Positions 49,141 through 58,979 of a stretch of 64,000 nt of DNA are shown here, piece after piece. The stretch is taken from NCBI RefSeq assembly GCF_023343835.1, contig NC_064443.1:2790001-2854000 (forward strand). Direction: 5' to 3'. Under the pieces are notes generated by a model, which saw only the letters and a program-made list of their open reading frames with translations, searched no databases and had not been told where the DNA came from. Source of the DNA: Lagopus muta. Taxonomy: Eukaryota; Chordata; Aves; Galliformes; Phasianidae. Each line of letters starts with the position of its first letter. Positions within the stretch are counted from its first letter, which is position 1. A program made the position numbers and the translations under genes.

Positions 49141-52100
49141 GTGGATGGACTCAACGACCTTCCTGTGCAGCTCATTCCAGTGCTTAACCACCCCTTCTGC
49201 AAAGAAGTTCTCCTGATATCCAACCTAAACTTACCCTGGTGCAGCTTAAGATTATTCCCCCTCGTCCTGTCACCAGTGAGAAGAGACCAACCCCACTCTC
49301 GCTGTAAGCACCTGTCAGGCATTGGAAGAGAGCAATAAGGGCCCCCCCCCCCAAGTCCTTTTCCCCTGACTAAACAGCCCCAGTTCCTCCAGTCTCTCCT
49401 CACAGGCCATATTCTCCAAGCCCTTCCCCAGCCTTGCTGCCCTTCTTTGGACCTGCTCCAGCACCTCCATGTCCTTCCTGTACTGAGCTGCCCAAAACTG
49501 AACACAGTACTTGAGGTGAGGCCTCACCAGCGCTGAGTCCAGGGGCACGATGACTTCCCCAGTCCTGCTCACCACAGCATTCCTGCTCCCAGCCAGGTTG
49601 CCATTGGCCTTCCTGGCCACCTGGGCACACTGCTGGCTCATATTCAGCCCACCGTTCATCTGCACACCAAGGTCCCTTTCCGTCAGGCAGCTCTCCAGCC
49701 ATTCTTCCCCAAGCCTGTAGGGTTGGCTGGGGTTGCTGTGGGCAAAATGCAGGACTTGACCCTACGGAAACTCGTACAGTTAACTTTGGCCCATCGATCC
49801 AGTCTATCCAGGTCTCTCTGTAGCACCTCAGGCAGATCAACGCTCCCTCCCAACTTGGTGTCGTCTGCAAACTTATGGAGGGTGCACTCAATCCCCTCCG
49901 CAAGATCGTTAGTAAAGGTGTTAAATAGAAGCGGCCCCAGTACTGAGCCCTGGGGGACACCACTCATGACAGGCCACCAATTGGATTTAACTCCACTGAC
50001 CGCAACTCTTTGGGCCTGGCTGCCTAGCCAGCATTTCACCCAGCAGAGCGTACGCCCATCCAAACCGTGGGCAGCCAGCTTCTCCATGAGGATGCTGTGG
50101 GGGAGTGGCAAAGGCTTTACTGAAGTCCAGGCAGACCACATCAACAGCCTCACCTTCACCCACTCAGCGGGTCACCTTGTCATAGAGTGAAATCAGGTTG
50201 GTCACACAGGATCTACGGTACATAAACCCATGCTGACTGGGCCTGATCCCCCAGTTTACCTTTAATTGATCCATGATGGCTCCCAAGATTGTCCGTTCCA
50301 TGTTCTTCCCTGGCACTGATGCAAGACTGATAGGTCTGTAGCTACAGGATCACCTTTCTGGCCCTTTTTGAAGACTGATGTCACATTTGCCATGCACACA
50401 GGAGAGCAATATTTCTTGAAGCTGTTATGCCTGCTTCATCCTATGCCAAGCTTTCCTCACTCTGCTCTGTATTTTTCCTTCCCTTACTACTTAGAAAGGG
50501 CATATATAAGAGTAAACCTACAATAAAATACCTAAAGGTTACTAACCCCAATTCCTGATTTATGAGCCCTATTATGTTGTGCTAGCAAGCATAAATTTAA
50601 TTCTGTATCTGCACTTACTTAGCAATTTTTCCCTCGCATATTCCTTTGCAAAAGCTCATATTGCTTGTGTTTGAACATGGTTGGTGTTGCTCAAGCCCTC
50701 TGTGTTGACTTCTTACCCCGGTCCATGCCCTAGCCTCTGCTCTGATCTGCTGCTCAGCATCCTTCTTGCAGCAGCTGCTTTGTAAGAAGGTTATAAGTTC
50801 AGTAAAGGCCTATACCCTGGTATTAGAAGTTTCTACTGCTGTCACAGAATTATCTCTAGATCTGTCTGTGACAGGGGAGCAGCAGGCCCACCAGCCCGAA
50901 AAGAAAGAAGGGGGGGGTGCCAATGGTTTGCGGGGCCTCGGGTGGATCCCACCTGTCCCCATGGGCTTGTGACCATCTAGATGAAGAAGTTGGCCTCCAT
51001 GTGTTTCCACCTCAATCGTGGGGCCTTATTCTGCTCTCCGTCCCAGACTTCCAAGTCGGGGGGTGGAGAACCGCTCTGACTTCTAAAGACAGGTGTAAAG
51101 AAGACACTGAGAACCTCAACCTTTTCCTTATCCTCAGCAGTCAGTTCCTCACCCCATCCAGTAAAGGATGAAATTCTCCTTAGCCCTCCTCTTATTGTTA
51201 ACGTATTTGTAAGAAGGCTTTTTTGTTCTCTTTTCCTACAGTGGCCACCTTCAGTTCATGTTGGGCTTTCGTCTTTCCAAGTTTCTCCCTGCATGATCCT
51301 GACCACTTCTGTGTGCTCCCCCTGAGTCGCCTGTCCCTTCTTCTACAGGAAGCAAACTCTTCTTCTCTCCCGGAGCCTCAGCAAAAGTTCCCTGCTCTTC
51401 TCTCCAGCTCATTTTACAGCACAGGGGAACAGCCTGCTCCTAGGCCTCTGAGACTGGGAATACAGGAAAATCTGTTCAGAGCAGCAGCTGTGGAGCAAGA
51501 TAAACAGCATGAGAACCAAGGACACCTCTAGAAGAAGAAAGAACGGCTCACGGCTCTGAATGGATAAGCGCCTGCATGAACGGTTGAAGAGTGCTTTGTA
51601 GAATGCTCTGCTGGCATGTAAAGCTGGATGGGAAATTGTAGGGTGGACGGGCAAGCTAGAAAAGAAAATTTGTGAAGGTATGCAAGTGATGTGGGAACTT
51701 GTCGATTTGGATCGTTCATATCTGAGTCCGTGAATCAGATGCTGCATAAGACTTCCTTCTTGAGGAGCAACCAGCCTTCCTGGACCCCCTTGCTCTTCAG
51801 GGCTGTATCCCAAGGGACCCTCCCGACCGGTGTCCTGAACAATTGAGAGCCTGACCCCCGCTCCTGGCTCCACCAAGAATACCGAACTCTACCATCTCGT
51901 GCTCACTCTGCCCTCGACAGCTCCCGACCTCCACATCTCACACCAGTCCTCCTCTGCTTGTGAACAGCAGCTGCAGTGGGGCACCTCCCTGGTGGGCTCT
52001 CTTACCAGCTGCGCCAGGAGGCACACATCTTCCACACACTCTAGAAACCTCCAGGACTGCTGCTTCTGCACTGTACTGTATCTCCGGCATATATCAGGGA

Positions 52101-52510
52101 AGTGGAAGTCCGCCATGAGAACAGGGGCTGGCGATTGCACGATTTCTGCCAGCTGCTCCTAGAGCACCTCACCTGTTTCTTCTGGTCTGGAGGAAACCCC
52201 CACCAGGACGGCGGCAGTGTCGGCCCTCCCCCTGATCTTTACCCACAGCCTGATCATTCCCAGCCCCAAGCTCAACAACACTGAAACACTAACATAGAGA
52301 GCCATGCCACCATCCCTACTTCGTTGCCGATCCATTCCAAAGAGCTTATAGCCCTCCACTGTAGCAGTACACAAGTGGGAGTGATGGCAACTAAGTCATA
52401 GTTTGCCTGCTGCACAACGGCTTCCGGCTCATCCTGCTTCTAGCAGACGCTGTGTGCGCTGATGCGGATGCACTTCAGTTAAGACATTGTCACCCCAACT
52501 CCAGCATTCT
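49141..52510 (-). repeat. Nearly full-span CR1 LINE with a foreign insertion
   Basis: The minus strand carries CR1 ORF2 in order from endonuclease to 3' region. AVVQQANYDLVAIT and GYKLFGMDRQRSRDGGMALY are near 52450-52300. VLMADFHFPDICRRYSTVQ and SWRFLECVEDVCLLAQLVRE lie at 52120-52000. The linker (NKKAFLQ-like) is near 51200. RT motifs [14 protein letters not shown] and [13 protein letters not shown] are at 49980-49850. The element has many stops and frameshifts and is not active. It lacks the CR1 terminal octamers because its end is fused to the PHF7-like tail copy at 49140. Non-CR1 sequence interrupts it at about 50410-50925. Confidence 0.88.
50410..50925 (+). mobile_element. Insertion of unknown type inside the CR1, possibly a solo LTR
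   Basis: About 500 AT-rich bases interrupt CR1 ORF2 and resemble no CR1 part. On the plus strand there is a TATA-like CATATATAAG near 50508 followed by CAATAAAAT near 50520, an arrangement seen in avian LTRs, and TGTTATG/TGTCACA strings could be its ends. It has no coding region. Clear target-site duplications were not found, so the class is uncertain. It is a fossil younger than the CR1 it interrupts. Confidence 0.35.
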
Positions 52511-52559
52511 TCCCTTTCAGACCTAATGTAAAGCAAGCATAAAGTACTCTCAGCATCAG

Positions 52560-53028
52560 TGATGACATGCCTAGAGTACACTGTTGAGTTCAGGGCCCCT
52601 GACTACAAGAAAAACATGGAGGTCCCGCAGTGTGCACGTGGAGGGGCAACGGGGCAGGAAAGGGTCTGGAACACAAGTCTCAAGAGGAGCGGCAGAACGA
52701 ACTGGGGTTGTGCAGTCTAGAGGAGGCTCAGGGGGGGCCTCACCACGCCGTATAACTCCCTGAAAGGAGGTTGTAGGGGGTAAGTTTAGGTTGGATATCA
52801 GGAAAACTTTGCAGAAAGGGTGGTTAAGCACTGGAATGAGCTGCACAGGAAGGTGGTTGAGTCACCATCACCACCACGTGTTTAAAAACCATTTGGATGT
52901 GGTGCTCGGGGACACGATGTAGTGGAGGGTTGTTAGAGTTAGGGTAGCACGGTCAGGTTGCTGTTGGACTGGGTGATCTTACAGATCTTTTCCAGCCCGA
53001 GCGATGCTATGATACTCTGATTCCATGA
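52560..53028 (+). repeat. CR1 LINE 3' end with octamer tail
   Basis: Plus-strand CR1 3' region: GGTTGGATATCAGGAAAACT and GGTTAAGCACTGGAATGAGC, then TTGGACTGGGTGATCTTACA and the terminal CTATGATACTCTGATTCCAT. It points opposite to the long CR1 next to it. Confidence 0.92.
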
Positions 53029-53385
53029 GGGGATTGAGTGCACTCTCAGTAAGTTTGCAGGTGACACCAAGTTGGCAGGAGGTGGCGATCTGCTCGGGGG
53101 TAGGAAGGCCCTTCAGAGGGATGTGGACAGGCTGATCGCTGGGCTGAGGCCAACGGGGTGAAGCTCCGGTGAGGCCACACCTCGAGTGCTGCGTTCAGTT
53201 TTGGGCCCCTCACTACAGGAAAGACGTGGAGACCCTGCAGCGTGTCCAGAGAAGGGCAACAAAGCAGGTGAGGGCTCTGGAGCGCAGGCCTTACGAGAAG
53301 CAGCTGAGGGAACTGAGATTGCTTAGCCTGGAGGAGGCTCGGGGGAGACCTTGCCTGGTGCTCAGCTACCTGCTGGGTTAAACCA
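53029..53385 (+). repeat. Second plus-strand CR1 LINE fragment
   Basis: It begins directly at the tail of the preceding copy. It encodes [20 protein letters not shown] and [12 protein letters not shown], then [20 protein letters not shown] and [14 protein letters not shown]. There is an internal deletion between the two parts, and it ends before the 3' tail. Confidence 0.88.
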
Positions 53386-53900
53386 CGTGTCTGCACACTG
53401 CACTCCCACAGCCACTTCAGGCTTCGAGAGCCAAAGTCAAAACAAGCCATCTACTTAGGCCCTCAAAGCTGCATTTGTGCCTCGAAAGAATGGGATGGGA
53501 CCGATAAAGGAGGTTTAGTGCCCTGAAGTAAGGCTCTGGGTCCTTCCAAGGTGGGCTGGAGCCCCCACAACGGCAGTTCGCACAGTGACAGGCAGCTTTT
53601 GCTCCTCAGCAGAGGCTCTGCACATTCCAAAGTAGAAATCTGACCTGCAGAGCAGACACTGCGGCTTTTCAGCATGAGGATTTGAACCCTGGGAAGGAGC
53701 GCTGGATGCTGCCCAGATGGCTGAGACCATCCATGGAGGCCTCGGGCCCCCAGCCTCGATCCATGCCACCAAAAAGGACGGCTCGCTCAGCACGCACGAG
53801 GCGGCGAGCCCTGCGCAGAGATTAACAGGAGAGGTCGGATTCTACACAGTAGAGGTTTTGATCCCATACCACAGTTTAGGAAACTTAAATGAAGCATTTG
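53386..53900. other. Upstream flank of the PHF7-like gene
   Basis: No gene supported. It contains a GGTTCAAATCC-type B-box string on the minus strand near 53690, but no matching A box or clover-leaf, so I do not call a tRNA. Confidence 0.45.
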
Positions 53901-54132
53901 CACAAACAAAGGAGCACGGAACGGCCATTGTGACACGCGGGGTGCGGAACAGAACCAAGGCTGCGGGGCTCAGGCCGAGCTCAGTGCGACCTGGTGAGGT
54001 GAGCAGGGAGGAAGGGGCTGCCTGAGGCTGCCCAGGGAGGAGGGTTCCCCAGCGCTCGGGGCCTGAGCTGAGAACTCAGCCTCGTCCCGCTTCTCCCCTA
54101 GGTTGTCACGCGGAGGACGAAGCCCAGCACTG
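53900..54132 (+). promoter_or_regulatory. Promoter and 5' UTR exons of the PHF7-like gene
   Basis: A CpG-enriched stretch ends in a donor at 53993/53994 (GCGACCTG then GTGAGG). A pyrimidine-rich acceptor (CTTCTCCCCTAG) ends at 54100, and a short leader (54101-54132) precedes the ATG. This suggests a noncoding first exon ending at 53993. Confidence 0.55.
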
Positions 54133-57106
54133 ATGGGACAGAGACTCTGCAAGTGGTTTCAGTCAACTGCGGAGACGCAGGAGGCCGCCGGCTCGAGTGA
54201 GCCAGGTGAGAGTAAAGAATCCCTGCACGCAGGGCAGAGGGGTGCTGGGGGTCTGCCAGCGGCAGACAGGGGAGGTGGGGGCACGCAGGGCCCCTCTGCT
54301 CCTTGGCCGGGGGGCCGCGGTTGGGCTGTGGCCGCCTGCTGGCAGCACTGGGCCTGCAGTGCCCCTTCCTCTCCACGGCCACCAGCCCTGCCCCTCTGCT
54401 GGCACGGCCGGCACACAGCAGCCCCTGGGACAGCCCCCAGGGCACCTGGCTGCGCAGGCCGCTCACTGCTGTTCCTCTCTCCTCTCCAGCATGCGTGCTC
54501 TGCGGCCGAGTGGATCAGCACTCGAGCATCCTTGGGGAAATGGAAGAGCACCGTGGATTCTATTTCCATAAGTATTGTGTGGTGAGTTCCCACGTGCCTC
54601 CCGACACCTTCCTCCAACCAGAGATTTCCTCCTTTCTGCCCTAACAAGAGCCTGCTCTTTCCTCTTGTACAGATATTTACCAATGATCTTTGTGAAAGTG
54701 TGGAAGACCGCACTGGCCTATATTTTTGGATTAAAGACCTGATACTCAAATTGAGACAGGCAGAACAGACGGTGAGCACTGGACTGGAACAGGGAGCTTG
54801 GCGCCTGGAGAGGCGTGGAGAGCTTAGCCTGGTCCAGGGAAAGCAATCCCAGCCCTTCCAGCCAGCCCCAAGAGAAATCCCTGCTCTTGCAGACCAGCCC
54901 TGTTCAGCAGGCAGCTCTGCAGAGTGCCAGCCAGCCCTGCCCCCATCCCGTGCCCTGCACAGAGGTGCGGGGCCCGCTGCGTAGGCCCTGAGCCTGCAGC
55001 TGATGGGAAATGCTCTGCTCTTTACAGCTCTGCTTTGTTTGTGGCCAGCGCGGGGCCACCATCACCTGCGCAGAGCCGGGCTGCGACCGCAGCTTCCATC
55101 TCCCCTGCGCTTCCAAGGGTGAATGCGTCACCCAGTACTTTGGAGAGTACAGGTAAGGGCTGCCAGGCATCGCCTGCGAGCCTCCAAGCCCTGCTGTCAG
55201 CACCAGCCAAAGAAGCGAGGAGTGCGCCGTGACGCCTCCCAGCAGCCTGGCAGAGCCAGAGCCAAGGCCTGGGGCTCCTTCCTGTTCCTCTGCCCTCCTC
55301 GCAGCACTTCTCACCTTGCCCGTCCCTCCCGTCTTCCCCCAGGTCCTTCTGCATGGAGCATTGCCCACAGCAGACAGCGGAAGCAGCACCGGCGCAGGAC
55401 ACGACCTGCATCATCTGCATGGACCCCGTGGGGGACAGCGTGTCCTACAGCACCATGGTGTGCCCAGCCTGCCGACACGCCTGGTTCCACCGGGCTTGCA
55501 TCCAGGTAGGAGCCCTCCCCTCACCCCATGAGCACGGCAGGTGATCAGCAGCACCAGGCCTGGCTCACACTCACCCTGTTCTGTTTCTGCTGCAGGAACA
55601 GGCCTTGAGTGCCGGGTTTCCTTGCTTCCAATGCCCCGTCTGCAGAGACAGATACACGTTTATTATGGACATGCGCCTTATGGGGATCCGAATCCCATTC
55701 AGGTTGGTGTCTTTCAGCCGGCTCTTGAGATGTGAGGGCACACGAGCTGTCCTTGGCAAGGGACTGCCCCAGCTGGCCTGGCCCTTTGCAGCCATTCACA
55801 TGGGCCTCAGCATCACTGGGTAGCTGGAACTGGGCGTCGGGAGGAAGGGGAGGGATGCCATGGATTAGTTTTAGTCCTGGGGCAGTCAGTGCTCATTCCA
55901 TTCCCTCCTTTCCTTGGCAGACAACCAACATGGGAAGACAACGATGCCTACGCATCACTACTGGAGAGGCACGGGAGCTGCGATGCCAGCGTCTGCCTTT
56001 GCCCACATGGCAGGGAGCAGGCAGAGGAAGAGGGGTGAGTTCCCTCAGCAGCCCTCTGGGGCTCGGCGTGGGATCGCAGCCTCACCACAGGCTGGGAGAG
56101 CACAGACTGGGCACCAGAGTTGTGCCGGACGCTCCCTGGCTCAGCTCACTTTGTCCTCACGGCCACAACCCGTTTGTTTCCCCAGGCCCTGGCAGCTGCT
56201 CCTCTGCAGCTCCTGTGCCGCACAAGGCACTCACCAGTGCTGCTCCAACTTGAGTCACAGCACAACCAGCTGGGAGTGCAACGCCTGTGCTGGAGAGGGC
56301 ACCGGTAAGAGGCAAACGGCCGCGTGCAGCTGGGCTGGGGCCAGGTGAGGCCTGGCAGCGGCTGCTGAGGGCCGCCTGGCTCAAATCCCTCTAGCCCAGC
56401 ACCAATGGGAGTCAGTTCACCCCGTGGCTGCAATTCCATCCTGCTCACTTTCCTGCCTCTCCTTACAGCCTCCAGCACCAACTCAGGCCTTCCTGGCTGC
56501 CACACCACCAGCCAGGCACCATCAGGGCCAGATAACTCTTCCCCTGGGCCTGAGAGCAGCGGCCTGTCCAGCCAGCGCAGGTCAGACCGGAGGAGAATCC
56601 GCCCGCGTGCACAGCAGGATGAAGATGAGCCGCGACGACACCGTGGGAGCAGCCGTAATGCTGCCCCGACTGTTGGGAGCCGCACTCCAAACGCTGCCAG
56701 CCAGGAGACATCAGCGTCCTCGAGGCGCAGACAGGGACAGCGGGCCCGGACAAGGAGCCGCTCTCCATTGCAGCGCCGGGCCCCAGATTCTCCAAGCCAG
56801 CCCCGAACACGCCGTGGGAGCAGGCAGGCACCAGCCTCAAGCGCTGAGAGCTGCACCCACACAAACTCAAGACGGGGAGCACCGCGGTCCTCAAGGGTTT
56901 CCATGGCAGCTGAAAGAACACAGTCCAGGCAGACACAGCGAGCCAGGACTCGGAGCCGCTCCCCTCTGGACCATCGGGCTGCAGAGACCAACAGCCAGCC
57001 CCAAAGACGCCGCAGGAGCCGGTCCAGGCGGTCAGGGCCAGCCCGGGGACGAAGCCGCTCCCGGGTTCCACGTCGGGCCCGGAACATCAACCGCCGGCCC
57101 CACTGA
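54133..57106 (+). CDS. PHD finger protein 7-like (extended PHD/RING-like protein with Arg/Ser-rich tail)
   Basis: Nine coding exons join in frame to 509 aa: 54133-54205, 54490-54581, 54673-54771, 55028-55152, 55343-55505, 55596-55702, 55921-56034, 56186-56304, 56469-57106. The extended PHD has C26/C29, H51/C54, C90/C93, C102/C107, H112/C115 and C133/H136 (CVLC, HKYC, CFVC, FHLPC). A RING-like domain follows with C152/C155, C170/C173, H179/C182 and C197/C200. A third zinc cluster lies at about 235-295 (CSSC...WECNAC). In mammals PHF7 binds H3K4me3 and ubiquitinates histone H2A in spermatids; nuclear action here is inferred. The last 212 residues are an Arg/Ser-rich tail holding a tandem copy of RARTRSRSPL, absent from mammalian PHF7 as I know it. 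G2E3 is the nearest relative but has a HECT domain; none is present here. Confidence 0.85.
54870..55030 (+). repeat. Source copy of a 161-bp duplication (PHF7-like intron end)
   Basis: The last 158 bases of the intron before exon 4 plus the first 3 bases of that exon recur at 58004-58164 with 4 mismatches and no gaps. Confidence 0.93.
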
Positions 57107-57165
57107 TGCTGCAGGAGCAGCCGTGTACCAGCTCCAATTGTTATGTAAAGTCACCACAATCCATC

Positions 57166-57171
57166 AATAAA
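57166..57171 (+). terminator. PHF7-like polyadenylation signal (AATAAA)
   Basis: AATAAA lies 60 bases past the stop codon. The same signal is kept in the inverted tail copy. Confidence 0.8.
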
Positions 57172-57414
57172 AGTGACAGTTCCATCATGCCACTGTCAGT
57201 TTGGTTCTTCTCTGCCTTTCCCGAGGTGGGCAGCTTTAGGGGCTGCAACCACGGGCATCTCTTCTCCCCAGCACCCAACCCACTCCTTCCTCCCCCCAGC
57301 CCGGTTCAGGCTGAGCTGGGTTCTGGCCCCGACTCCAGCAGGCGCAACGTTTCAACGCACAACGTGGCGGAGGCCAGGCTGGCAGCTGCAGCCCCGTTCT
57401 GGGGGTGTTTCTGC

Positions 57415-57529
57415 CATCGTGGGGATGCCGCTGTGTTTGGGACACGCGGGCAGCCCCACGGCAGCTGCCGGCTGTGGGTGGGCTGGGACCCAGGCTTTCC
57501 TCCTGCATTCGGGCAGTGCCTCAGGTCTG
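57415..57529. repeat. Third, inverted copy of the RNF123 CpG-island segment
   Basis: The end of the sequence shared with 48224-49140. It reads, in inverse orientation, like RNF123 intron 1 (GGCTTTCCTCCTGCATTCGG here against GGCTTTCCTCGTGCGTTCGG there). Homology stops at about 57529. Confidence 0.7.
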
Positions 57530-57734
57530 CTGCCACTGCTCGTAAACTGTTTGGCATTCTGGGTTCCAGTCCAAAATTTCTCCTCTTCCTTTCACAGCTT
57601 CCTATTCCGTGATCCTCCATCAGTCCACAGTTTGGTATCCATAATCTACAGCGTCCTGCCGTCCCTAGGGAAGCCTGCATTTCCCATGTTGACTTTGGCT
57701 CTGCTATTTGACATACGGCCTCCTTGCCCTCAAC

Positions 57735-58003
57735 TCCAGGCTTTCGGAGGAGGCTCAGGGGAGGCCTCACCACTCCCTATAACTCCCTGAAGGGAGGCTG
57801 TAGTGAGGTGGTGATCAGCCTCTGCTCCCAGGTAACAACGATGGGACGAGAGGGAATGGCCTCCAGTTGCACCAGGGGAGGTCCCCGTTTTATCTTAGGA
57901 AGAACGTCTTTGCTGAACGAGCGGTCTGGCACTGGCACAGCTGCATGGGGAGCTGTGGGAGTCAGCATCCATGAAGGTGTCCCAGAACCTTCCAACCACC
58001 TCT
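57735..58003 (+). repeat. CR1 LINE 3' UTR fragment
   Basis: Plus-strand CR1: GGCCTCACCACTCCCTATAA, then CTCCCTGAAGGGAGGCTGTA, through CATGAAGGTGTCCCAGAACC. It is cut at 58003, where the 161-bp duplicated block begins. Confidence 0.88.
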
Positions 58004-58164
58004 AAGAGAAATCCCTGCTCTTGCAGACCAGCCCTGTTCAGCAGGCAGCTCTGCAGAGTGCCAGCCAGCCGTGCCCCCATCCCGAGCCCTGCACAGAGGT
58101 GCGGGGCCCGCTGCGTAGGCCCTGAGCCTGCAGCTGATAGGAAATGCTCTGCTCTTCACAGCTC
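58004..58164 (+). repeat. Displaced copy of the PHF7-like intron end
   Basis: 161 bases with 157 identical to 54870-55030. It carries the copied branch/acceptor region (CTCTTCACAG then CTC) but no following exon. It abuts a CR1 on the left and the TEX264 promoter on the right. Confidence 0.93.
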
Positions 58165-58199
58165 AGCTGGCAGAGCTGCCCGCGGCGCTTCCGCTTCCC

Positions 58200-58640
58200 C
58201 CAGCAGGCGGAAAGTACCGCCCGTCCCCGTCTGAAGCCCCGCCCCCTGCCGGAAGCCCCGCCCATGCCGGAAGCCCCGCCTGATCGCGCGCTCCCGAGCC
58301 GCTCCGTGCAGGCGATGGGCGGGGGCAGAGCCGCGTGGGGCGGGCCGGGGCGGGGCCGGGGTGCGGAGCGGCGGCGGTGGGGTCTTCGCCCGGCCCAGGT
58401 GGGTGCCTGGAGCCCGCCGGGGCTGTCCGTGGTGTAGCGGGGCTCCTAGCTGTCTGTTGTCGCTGCGGCGTTCTGCGGGGCGGGGCGGGGCTGGCCCTTG
58501 GGACGCCGGGCCCGGCTGGGACGCGCCGGGCCGAGCTGACAGCGCGAGGGTGGCCCCGCTCCGGCCCCTCCGAGATGGCGGGCGGCGGCTCGGGGCTGCC
58601 TACGGGCGGCGGAGACCCGGCGGGGAGGACGGTGTCGCCG
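58200..58640 (+). promoter_or_regulatory. TEX264: TEX264 CpG-island promoter with repeated ETS/GC boxes
   Basis: Three near-tandem units of GAAGCCCCGCCC occur at 58231-58282; two are preceded by GCC to make an ETS core (GCCGGAAGC) fused to a GC box. Several further GGGGCGGG boxes follow to 58500. The island runs to about 58980. The TSS is not resolvable. It is placed here as the nearest CpG island upstream of TEX264. Confidence 0.6.
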
Positions 58641-58979
58641 CCCGGGTCCCGCTACGGCCCGGAGCCTCTCCGGGCCCACCGGGGTCAGAGCCCGGCAGGG
58701 CACGGCCGGGGAGACGCGGCAAAACCCACGCGTGCGCGGAGCAGGGCGGCCCCGGGCCGCGGAAGTCACGCGTGGATTCGGTGCTCCGCGCTCCCCCGAT
58801 GTGGCCGCTGGGGAGCCGCACCCACAGCCCCTCCGCGTCCGTGCCTGCTGCGCGGCCTCGCTGTCGTGCGTGGATCCCCGCGCGGGGCCGCAGGAAGAGG
58901 GGTTCGGAGGGCGCTCCTCCCGCTCGCACATGGGGCAGCGCTGCACCTCGGGCGCGGTTGGATGCGGTTCTGCGTCCCT

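Noticed and set aside
53670-53720. tRNA gene suggested by a GGTTCAAATCC B box (minus strand)
   Set aside because: No A box, no acceptor-stem pairing and no anticodon arm could be found around it.
54103-54132. Upstream non-ATG start for the PHF7-like protein (SRGGRSPAL extension)
   Set aside because: It would need a TTG start; the ATG at 54133 is the first ATG after the acceptor and gives a sensible N terminus.
56146-57090. 314-codon open frame antisense to the PHF7-like last exon
   Set aside because: It is the complement of Arg/Ser codons; the tail copy at 48.6-49.2 kb shows the same shadow frame.
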